The notes beneath the pieces were generated by a model. It worked only from the letters and a program-made list of their open reading frames with translations. It ran no database searches and was not told where the DNA came from. DNA of 5,806 nt from Gemmatimonadota bacterium (GTDB lineage Bacteria > Gemmatimonadota > Gemmatimonadetes > Palauibacterales > Palauibacteraceae): the NCBI GenBank assembly GCA_016649455.1, contig JAENXO010000185.1:1-5806 (forward strand), written 5' to 3'. Below, piece by piece: positions 1 to 4,876 of the stretch; position 1 is the stretch's first letter, and each line of letters begins with the position of its first letter. The translations under genes were made by a program, and so were the position numbers.

Positions 1-552
1 CCCGCCGGGCCCGTATACCTGGTGATCAGCGGTCGGGTGAAGATCATCCTCAACAACGAGGAAGGCCGGGAAGTGATCGTCGCGCTGCTCGGCCCGGGCG
101 GCATCTTTGGTCTCACCTCGGCGCTCGACGGGCACGACCAGCTCGGTACGGCGATTACGATCGAGCTGTCGACGCTCGCCCGGTTCAACGGTGAAGCCTT
201 CCTGAGCTGGACACGTCGCTCGCCCGCCGCGCAGGACGCCCTGGTGCGCGAGTTGACGCGCCGGGTGCGCGAGATGAACCAGCAGATCGGCGCTCACGCC
301 CTGATGAGCACCAAGGACCGTCTGCTCGACACGCTGCTGGAGATTGCCGGCGCCGAGGGCGAGACGGATCCCGGAGACGACAGCGTCTCGTTCACGCGCC
401 CGACGCACCTGGAGCTGGCGAACCGGATCGGGACGAGTCGCGAGGTCGTGTCCCGGCTGCTCGCCGAGCTGCGCGACAGCGAGGTGCTGCAGCCGGAAGA
501 GGGCCGGGTGATCCGCGTGCCGCTGTCGGCTCTCGTCCTGCGGGAAGACTGA
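1..552 (+). CDS. Crp/Fnr-family transcriptional regulator, 5'-truncated
   Basis: The frame is open from base 1, so the true start lies upstream; a GTG at 22 is internal to the cyclic-nucleotide-binding-like beta roll (the frame reads PAGPVYLVISGRVKI). The 183 visible residues hold the rest of the sensor barrel (about 1-70), a long dimerisation helix (about 75-115) and a C-terminal winged helix (about 130-183). The recognition helix (visible residues 146-152, SREVVSR, bases 436-456) keeps the Arg-Glu-x3-Arg pattern that in E. coli CRP (R180, E181, R185) contacts TGTGA half-sites. In the segment equal to CRP's phosphate-binding cassette (GIFGLTSALDGHDQLGTA) there is no Arg, and CRP's E72, R82 and S83 align with Leu, Leu and Gly, so classical cAMP binding is doubtful. 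No cysteine is visible, but an N-terminal Fe-S or haem ligand could lie outside the window. Family assignment is secure; the ligand is unknown. Confidence 0.93.
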   Translation, partial: PAGPVYLVISGRVKIILNNEEGREVIVALLGPGGIFGLTSALDGHDQLGTAITIELSTLARFNGEAFLSWTRRSPAAQDALVRELTRRVREMNQQIGAHALMSTKDRLLDTLLEIAGAEGETDPGDDSVSFTRPTHLELANRIGTSREVVSRLLAELRDSEVLQPEEGRVIRVPLSALVLRED

Positions 553-557
553 TCGCA

Positions 558-573
558 TGTGATGAAAGTCACA
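558..573 (+). promoter_or_regulatory. Perfect CRP-type operator
   Basis: The bases read TGTGA-TGAAAG-TCACA, an exact match to the CRP core TGTGA-N6-TCACA, starting six bases after the regulator gene's stop codon. The upstream regulator carries the matching recognition-helix residues, so binding by it or a paralogue is the natural inference. The centre (565.5) is about 155 bp upstream of the start site predicted from the -10 element at 710-715, too far for a standard class I or II activator position from this copy alone. Confidence 0.75.
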
Positions 574-580
574 CCGGCAT

Positions 581-596
581 CGCGACGGTCATCACA
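581..596 (-). promoter_or_regulatory. Second CRP-like operator (8 of 10 core bases)
   Basis: The plus strand reads CGCGA-CGGTCA-TCACA: one half-site is perfect and the other matches 3 of 5. On the minus strand the core reads GTGATGACCGTC, which matches the motif at 673-684 at 11 of 12 positions. Its centre is 23 bp from that of the perfect site. No binding data; inferred from similarity only. Confidence 0.45.
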
Positions 597-622
597 CGCC
601 ACGGCCATGAAAGGTCGCCGCG

Positions 623-642
623 CGGCCGCTTCGGCCGTCACA
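623..642 (-). promoter_or_regulatory. TGTGA half-site overlapping a small hairpin
   Basis: A perfect TCACA lies at 638-642 (TGTGA on the minus strand), followed there by CGGCCG. The minus-strand core GTGACGGCCG resembles GTGATGGCCG at 673-682. The opposite half-site (627-631, CGCTT) does not match. The same bases form CGGCCG-CTT-CGGCCG (623-637), a 6-bp stem with a 3-base loop and no following T-tract, so it is not a convincing terminator. Half-site only, so weak. Confidence 0.3.
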
Positions 643-671
643 GAAAGCACGGATGAACCGAACATCGAAAA

Positions 672-687
672 CGTGATGGCCGTCCTA
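672..687 (+). promoter_or_regulatory. Degenerate CRP-like site near -41.5 of the predicted promoter
   Basis: The bases read CGTGA-TGGCCG-TCCTA, with a good left half (4 of 5) and a poor right half. The core GTGATGGCCGTC repeats that of the second site almost exactly. With a -10 at 710-715 and a start near 721, the site centre (679.5) is about -41.5, the class II activator position where CRP overlaps the -35 region. The -35 window (687-692, AACTAC) is poor, as expected of an activator-dependent promoter. Confidence 0.4.
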
Positions 688-693
688 ACTACC

Positions 694-709
694 CCCGAGC
701 TGAATCGGG
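694..709. promoter_or_regulatory. Short inverted repeat in the promoter spacer
   Basis: CCCGA (694-698) and TCGGG (705-709) form a 5-bp dyad around GCTGAA, directly upstream of the TATATT element. It could be an operator for a second regulator or be chance in GC-rich DNA. Confidence 0.25.
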
Positions 710-715
710 TATATT
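710..715 (+). promoter_or_regulatory. Predicted -10 element (TATATT) for the small-protein gene
   Basis: TATATT matches 5 of 6 bases of the sigma-70 -10 consensus and stands out as the AT-rich spot (TATATTCTCTAG) in a GC-rich region. No good -35 lies at the usual distance. A start near 721 would give an 80-base leader before the ATG at 801. Confidence 0.5.
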
Positions 716-735
716 CTCTAGTGTCAGAACGGGGA

Positions 736-774
736 ACGAGTCCTCGTCGTCGGGTGGCCGGGCAGGTGGCCACC
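736..774 (+). other. Two short hairpins in the 5' leader of the small-protein gene
   Basis: ACGA-GTCC-TCGT (736-747) and GGTGGCC (753-759) pairing perfectly with GGCCACC (768-774) across an 8-base loop lie between the predicted start and the ribosome binding site. They leave the Shine-Dalgarno free, so they could stabilise the transcript or act as a small RNA element. I recognise no known riboswitch. Confidence 0.3.
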
Positions 775-788
775 ACAACGCACCAAGC

Positions 789-794
789 GGGAGG
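789..794 (+). promoter_or_regulatory. Strong ribosome binding site that decides the start at 801
   Basis: GGGAGG lies six bases before the ATG at 801, an ideal Shine-Dalgarno sequence and spacing. It is the strongest such site in the window and supports the 59-residue gene as truly translated. Confidence 0.75.
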
Positions 795-800
795 CATACC

Positions 801-980
801 ATGTCGAAGGCCAGCGATCCGGTCCGGATTACCCTCACCGAAGAGCAGAAGGCACAGATCCTGGAGGCCACGGGCAAGGAAGCGAGCGCCATCGAGCTCA
901 GCGCCGAAGAGCTGGAAGAGCGCACGATGCCGCGTAAGGCCATGCCGCGTAAGGCCATGCCGCGCAAGGCAGGCTTCTGA
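801..980 (+). CDS. Small protein (59 aa) with an acidic helical front and three C-terminal MPRKA repeats
   Basis: ATG start with an ideal ribosome binding site, TGA stop at 978-980. Residues 1-42 are acidic (10 Asp/Glu against 5 Lys/Arg) and probably largely helical, with LTEEQKAQILEATGK at 12-26 and ELSAEELEER at 32-41. Residues 43-57 are three MPRKA units, then Gly-Phe; the tail carries +6. There is no signal peptide, membrane segment or Cys. I cannot name a family. The form (conserved-looking acidic front, repeated short tail) recalls precursors of ribosomally made, modified peptides with repeated cores, but no modification enzyme is in the window and the tail lacks Cys, Ser and Thr. It could equally be a regulatory or binding partner of the cyclase encoded next. 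It has its own promoter and is followed by a strong hairpin, so it may be made at a higher level than the cyclase. The gene is well supported; its function is unknown. Confidence 0.8.
   Translation: MSKASDPVRITLTEEQKAQILEATGKEASAIELSAEELEERTMPRKAMPRKAMPRKAGF
927..971 (+). repeat. Three tandem 15-bp in-frame repeats encoding MPRKA
   Basis: Units at 927-941, 942-956 and 957-971. Units 1 and 2 are identical (ATGCCGCGTAAGGCC); unit 3 differs at two bases, both synonymous (CGT to CGC, GCC to GCA). The unit length is a multiple of three, so copy number can change without a frameshift. Confidence 0.95.
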
Positions 981-1011
981 TCCCGGCATTCTGACACCGA
1001 GCAGCAACATT

Positions 1012-1054
1012 GAAGCGCGCGGGGCGAGCAGATTCGCCCCGCGCGCTTCGCTTT
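1012..1054 (+). terminator. Perfect 16-bp hairpin, probable intrinsic terminator or attenuator
   Basis: GAAGCGCGCGGGGCGA (1012-1027) pairs without mismatch with 1034-1049 around the loop GCAGAT, followed by a modest T-rich tail (CGCTTTG). It begins 31 bases after the small gene's stop and ends 65 bases before the cyclase's ATG. The weak T-tract suggests partial termination, which would set a ratio between the small protein and the downstream genes. A TTG at 1010 that could extend the cyclase upstream lies at the foot of this hairpin, which argues against that start. Confidence 0.75.
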
Positions 1055-1114
1055 GTCCCGCTCCTTCCGACGCTTCTTTCCGCCCGGGGCCCTCCTGGCC
1101 CGGACGATACGGCC

Positions 1115-4100
1115 ATGCACGCTGAATCCTCCGGCCTGCACTGCCCCGTCTGCGCGAACGCCAATCCGTCGCACGCGCAGTTCTGCCTCCACTGCGGAGC
1201 CCATCTCACCTGGTCGGCCGCTGAACGGCGCATCATCACCGTTCTGTTCGCGGACCTGTCGGGCTTCACCGGACTCAGCGAGAAGCTGGACGCCGAGCAG
1301 GTCCACTCGCTGATCACGGTCTGGCTCGACCCGCTGTGCGAAGCGGTGGTCCGCTGGGGCGGCCACGTTGACAAGTTCCTCGGTGATTGCGTGATGGCCC
1401 TGTTCGGCGCCCCGGTCGCCTACGAGAACGAGCCCGAGCGTGCCGTGCGCGCCGCGCTCGACATGCAGGCCGCGTTCGACGAGAAGGCGATCATCGACCA
1501 GGCGGCGGCCGCCGGGATCGCGGGCTATCGGCCCAGGTTGAGCATCGGGATCAACACGGGAGGCGTGGTAACCGGGATGTTCTCCAGCGGCGGCGCCTGG
1601 GACTACACGGCGATCGGCGATACGGTGAACGTGGCGGCCCGTCTGCAGAGTAACTGCGAGCCGGGCGGCATTCTCGTGGGTCAGGCCACCTGTCAGCAGA
1701 CAGGCCACCTGTTCGAGTTCGGCGAAGAGCGGATTCTGCAGGTCAAGGGCCGCAGCCAGGCGGTACTGGCTCGGCCGGTCACGGGAATCCTGGAGGTGCG
1801 CGGCAAGGTTCGCGGCTTCGCCGGGCGCGAGACGCCGCTCGTCGGCCGGCACGCCGAATTGGAGCAACTGCGGGAGTGCTGGCGGCAGGCCGCCGACGGA
1901 AATCCGGAGACCTGCCTGTTGCTCGGCAGAGCGGGAATCGGCAAGACGCGGCTGGTGGCCGAACTCGCCGCGATCGAGGGGCTGGACGACGCGGACGTGG
2001 CTCGCGGCCGCTCCTATCCGTACGCCAGCTCCACGCCGTGGGAACCGATCGCGGAGCTGATCCGCGACCTGCACGACGTCGGCAGCGAGCGGTCGGCGCC
2101 GGAAGCCGTGACGTTGATCGCGGAGCGGGCCGTGGAGCCCTGGTCGGAGGACGAGCGGGCGGGTCTCGGAGCCGTCCTCGGCAGCCCGATATCGGACCTG
2201 CAACGCTTCGAGGGCCAGCCGCCGGCCGAACGCCGGGAACGGATGATCCGCGCGGTGGCACGCGCCCTCGAGCAGGGTGTCGGCAGGCCCATGCTGCTCG
2301 TGCTCGAGGACCTGCACTGGGCGGACCGCACGACGCTCGATTTCCTCAGTTCGCTTCCATCGCTCGAGCTGCGCGGTCCGTTTCTGCTGCTTCTGATTTC
2401 GCGCCTGCCGCTCCCGACCGAGCAGGCCCTGCTCGAGCTCACCGACAGTCTGCCGAACCGCGTCAAACTCGCCCCGCTGGGGCCCGACGAAACGGAGGAG
2501 CTGGTCGACGCGATCCTGGGCGAACACGAGATGCCCGCCGAGCTGCTCCAGCTGATCCACGCGCGATCCGGCGGAAACCCGCTGTTCATCGAGGAGATCC
2601 TCAAGACGCTGACCGAGGGCGACCTGATGGACCGGGGCGGAGATGTGTGGCGCCCCCGGCAGAACTACCACGAAATCGCGATTCCCGATTCGATCGAGAG
2701 CCTGATCACGACGCGGATCGACGGCCTGGACGCGCCCGCCAAGAAGGTCCTCCAGTACGCCGCGATCATCGGCAGCCGCTTCTGGCCCGGGGTCCTCGAG
2801 GAGGCGCTCGCCCGGCGCCCCGTGGGTGCGGAATTGAACCACCTTCTCGAGGCAGCGCTGGTGCGCACCCGACCGGACTCCGCGGTGGCCGGAGACACCG
2901 AGTACACGTTCGAGCACCTGCTGCTGCAGGAGGTGGCGTACGCCGGTCTGCTCACCGGCATACGCTCGCAGCTGCACGGGTCGGTGGCCGAGTGGCTGGA
3001 GGAACACCCGATTCTCGAGGCCGCCGAATACGATGACCGAGTGGCGTATCATTTCGAGCGTTCCACGGAGCCGGCGCGGGCGCTTCCCTACCTGGAGCGC
3101 GCGATCGCGAGCGGCTGGGAGAGGGGCGCGCTGCTGGATGTGGAACAGCTGATCGACCGCGCCCTGGGTGTCGCCGAGCAACCAGCCGACAGGGTCAGGC
3201 TCATCGGCCTGGCGGAGGACGTCGCGCGGGCCACCGGTGACCACGAGCGGCGCCTGGCGGCGATCGCCCGGCTGATGGATCTCGCGGAGGCCGAGGGAGA
3301 TCCGGCGATCGCGGCCGACGTGACGTACCGACGCGCCCGTCGGAAGCTGGACATCGGCGACCTGGAGGAAGCGCGCGAGCTCGGTGAGCTCGCCCTGGCC
3401 TCGTTCCGTGAGCTCGGCGACGGAAACTCGGAGGCCGACGCCCTCACCCTGCTCGGGCGCGTGTCGCACCTGTGGGGCGCGTACGGGAAAGCGCTCGACT
3501 GCTATCGCGCCGCGCTACCGCTCGAGCGTCGAGCCGGTGACCGGCGCGGCGAAGCCGACATTCTGCGCAACCTCGGGCTGGCCGAGACCGACTTCGGCAA
3601 CTTCACTCGCGCGCTCGACTACTTCGACCAGGCGCTGGGAATCTACGCCGAGCTCAGGGATCGCCCGGGCCAGGCGATCGTGCTCGCCAACCGCGCCTCC
3701 GCGTTTCGCTGGCTCGGCCGCTTCGCGCAGGCGGAGGAGACCGCCCTCCATGCCGAGGAGCTGGCCGCGGCGTGTGCATCCCGCGGCGCCATGGCCGCCG
3801 CGACACTGGCCCGGGCGAACACGCTCGGGGCCGCGGGGCGCACGGAAGAGGCAATACAGCTGCTTCACCAGCTGGTGGAAGCGGCGCCCGAGCTGCGCCG
3901 ACCGGCGCTCGAGGCCCACGCCTGGCTGGCGCTCGGCGAGCTGGAGTCGGGATCCCGCGCCCGGGATGCCGTGCAGCGGGCGCGCGAAGTCGCGTCGCAC
4001 AGCGGTCTCATCGATGTCGAGGTGCTGGGACTGACCCGTCTCGCCGACCTGGCGCTGGAATCCGGCGACACGGACGAGGCCGACGGCCACTCGGCGCGCG

Positions 4101-4339
4101 CGGTCGCGCTGCTCGAGGAGCACGGAGAGATCCAGGGGCCCGACGAGGTCGTGTACTACGTGCGCTCACGTGTCCTGACCGCTCTCGGACACGGCGGCGA
4201 GGCCGAGTCGACCCGCGAGCGCGCCCGCGAAATCGTACGTGAAACCGCGAACCGGATCGAAGACGAGGAGCTCCGTCGATCGTTCCTCGAGAACGTCGAG
4301 CCGAACCCTGCCATCATGTCCAGCGGGGCAGACCGGTGA
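1115..4339 (+). CDS. Soluble class III adenylate cyclase: zinc ribbon - cyclase - P-loop ATPase - TPR (1074 aa)
   Basis: Predicted to make cAMP from ATP in the cytoplasm. Order: zinc ribbon with C10-x2-C13 and C24-x2-C27; one class III cyclase domain (about 38-195); AAA_16/STAND-like ATPase with Walker A GRAGIGKT (271-278) and Walker B LLVLEDLHWAD (394-404); the GNPLFIEEIL motif near 487 and the ARID-like segment near 530-560 usual in this class; then TPR-type helical repeats (about 650-1060). All cyclase catalytic positions are present: metal-binding D47 and D91, adenine-specifying K87 and T165, transition-state N172 and R176. Thr at 165 in place of Asp is the class IIIb pattern of bicarbonate-responsive cyclases such as mammalian sAC, whose ATPase/TPR layout this shares. 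One catalytic domain means it must dimerise. The ATG at 1115 is chosen because it directly precedes the zinc ribbon; the ribosome binding site (GGACGA, 1102-1107) is weak and partly in a GC stem (1084-1103). The next gene overlaps its stop. Cofactor response is inferred. Confidence 0.93.
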   Translation: MHAESSGLHCPVCANANPSHAQFCLHCGAHLTWSAAERRIITVLFADLSGFTGLSEKLDAEQVHSLITVWLDPLCEAVVRWGGHVDKFLGDCVMALFGAPVAYENEPERAVRAALDMQAAFDEKAIIDQAAAAGIAGYRPRLSIGINTGGVVTGMFSSGGAWDYTAIGDTVNVAARLQSNCEPGGILVGQATCQQTGHLFEFGEERILQVKGRSQAVLARPVTGILEVRGKVRGFAGRETPLVGRHAELEQLRECWRQAADGNPETCLLLGRAGIGKTRLVAELAAIEGLDDADVARGRSYPYASSTPWEPIAELIRDLHDVGSERSAPEAVTLIAERAVEPWSEDERAGLGAVLGSPISDLQRFEGQPPAERRERMIRAVARALEQGVGRPMLLVLEDLHWADRTTLDFLSSLPSLELRGPFLLLLISRLPLPTEQALLELTDSLPNRVKLAPLGPDETEELVDAILGEHEMPAELLQLIHARSGGNPLFIEEILKTLTEGDLMDRGGDVWRPRQNYHEIAIPDSIESLITTRIDGLDAPAKKVLQYAAIIGSRFWPGVLEEALARRPVGAELNHLLEAALVRTRPDSAVAGDTEYTFEHLLLQEVAYAGLLTGIRSQLHGSVAEWLEEHPILEAAEYDDRVAYHFERSTEPARALPYLERAIASGWERGALLDVEQLIDRALGVAEQPADRVRLIGLAEDVARATGDHERRLAAIARLMDLAEAEGDPAIAADVTYRRARRKLDIGDLEEARELGELALASFRELGDGNSEADALTLLGRVSHLWGAYGKALDCYRAALPLERRAGDRRGEADILRNLGLAETDFGNFTRALDYFDQALGIYAELRDRPGQAIVLANRASAFRWLGRFAQAEETALHAEELAAACASRGAMAAATLARANTLGAAGRTEEAIQLLHQLVEAAPELRRPALEAHAWLALGELESGSRARDAVQRAREVASHSGLIDVEVLGLTRLADLALESGDTDEADGHSARAVALLEEHGEIQGPDEVVYYVRSRVLTALGHGGEAESTRERAREIVRETANRIEDEELRRSFLENVEPNPAIMSSGADR

Positions 4340-4722
4340 GCGTCACTGCCGCCGTGCTCCTCGCGGCGCTGCTGCTGGGCCACAACCTGGGCGATTTCAC
4401 GCCACTCGCCACGCCGCGCATGCATCGGGCCAAGTCCGAGGGGCGCCCGATCGGGCCGATCGCAGCGCACGCCGCGGTGCACGGTCTGCTGGCCGGGCTC
4501 GCGGTGCTCCTGGTGGTTCGCCCACCCCTTTCGACCGTCGCGCTCGCGTCCGGCGTCGTTCTGACTACACACCTGGTGATCGATCTGGCCAAGGCCCGCA
4601 TCGGCCTTCGGGTTCCGGTTCTCAAGGACGTCAGCGCAAATCCGTTCTGGTGGGCGTTGGGCTTCGACCAGCTTCTGCACGGTCTGGTGCTGTTCGGGGT
4701 CGCATTCCTCGTGCTCGGCTGA
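4336..4722 (+). CDS. DUF3307-like small membrane protein (128 aa)
   Basis: A GTG start overlaps the cyclase stop (GTGA, 4336-4339), and a GGGG at 4325-4328 can serve as Shine-Dalgarno, so it is probably translated by coupling to the cyclase. It has about four hydrophobic segments (roughly 4-19, 42-61, 67-82, 112-128). Family-type conserved polar residues recur at or near membrane edges: GHNLGDF (15-21), HAAVH (45-49), THLVIDLAK (78-86) and DQLLH (111-115). The His/Asp pattern suggests metal or proton handling, but no activity is established for DUF3307 that I know of. Members are often paired with a SatD-like protein; none is seen here. The coupling suggests it works with the cyclase at the membrane, for instance as anchor or sensor, but that is inference. 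Confidence 0.85.
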   Translation: MSVTAAVLLAALLLGHNLGDFTPLATPRMHRAKSEGRPIGPIAAHAAVHGLLAGLAVLLVVRPPLSTVALASGVVLTTHLVIDLAKARIGLRVPVLKDVSANPFWWALGFDQLLHGLVLFGVAFLVLG

Positions 4723-4869
4723 CCGGAGTCGGGATCGACAGCGCCGCTCGTATGGGCGGGCTCCCCGGCCACCGGCCCGGCGCCCGCCGCCGAGATCGTG
4801 ACTCTCGATGACCGGCTCGCCGCGGTGGCCCGGCTGGAAGGCCTGGCGGTGCGACCGGGCGCGGAGTGA
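4723..4869 (+). pseudogene. Possible remnant of a PIN-domain (VapC-like) gene, 3' end only
   Basis: In frame with, and directly after, the stop of the DUF3307 gene, 48 codons stay open to a TGA at 4867-4869. The last part (4792-4866) reads EIVTLDDRLAAVARLEGLAV, much like the C-terminal end of PIN-domain ribonucleases, where a conserved Asp in a TxD context is followed by a helix of the form RLAxxAxxxG. No start codon with a ribosome binding site is present and the rest of a PIN domain (about 100 residues) is missing, its place being taken by the DUF3307 gene. Best read as a decayed leftover of a toxin-antitoxin locus; chance similarity is possible in 25 residues. Confidence 0.4.
4755..4788. 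terminator. GC-rich hairpin between the convergent genes, possible bidirectional terminator
   Basis: GGCGGGC (4755-4761) pairs with GCCCGCC (4782-4788), and inside it CCGGCC (4765-4770) pairs with GGCCCGG (4774-4780) with one bulged base. It lies between the two convergent genes. There is no T-tract on either side, so intrinsic termination is uncertain. Confidence 0.3.
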
Positions 4870-4876
4870 CCCTCGG

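Noticed and set aside
553..700. Terminator for the Crp-family gene
   Set aside because: The only clear stem (623-637) has 6 bp, a 3-base loop and no T-tract, and it overlaps a probable operator half-site.
927..971. CRISPR-like or other mobile repeat
   Set aside because: The units are 15 bp, directly adjacent without spacers, and in frame inside a gene, so they are a coding tandem repeat.
1010..1114. Upstream extension of the cyclase from a TTG at 1010
   Set aside because: The extension would translate the terminator-like hairpin and adds 35 residues with no family likeness; the ATG at 1115 directly precedes the zinc ribbon.
559..1125. Plus-strand frame across the regulatory region and small gene
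   Set aside because: It runs in a different frame through the promoter, the small gene and the hairpin, and its product is an Arg/Ser/Pro-rich composition artefact.
1876..3036. A second long plus-strand frame inside the cyclase gene
   Set aside because: Arg/Gly/Ala-rich shadow of the ATPase region with no domain of its own.
689..3469. A minus-strand frame of over 900 codons opposite the cyclase gene
   Set aside because: It is the mirror of GC-rich coding sequence on the plus strand. Its translation is rich in Arg, Gly and Gln with no recognisable domain, and it would cover the promoter, the small gene and the hairpin.
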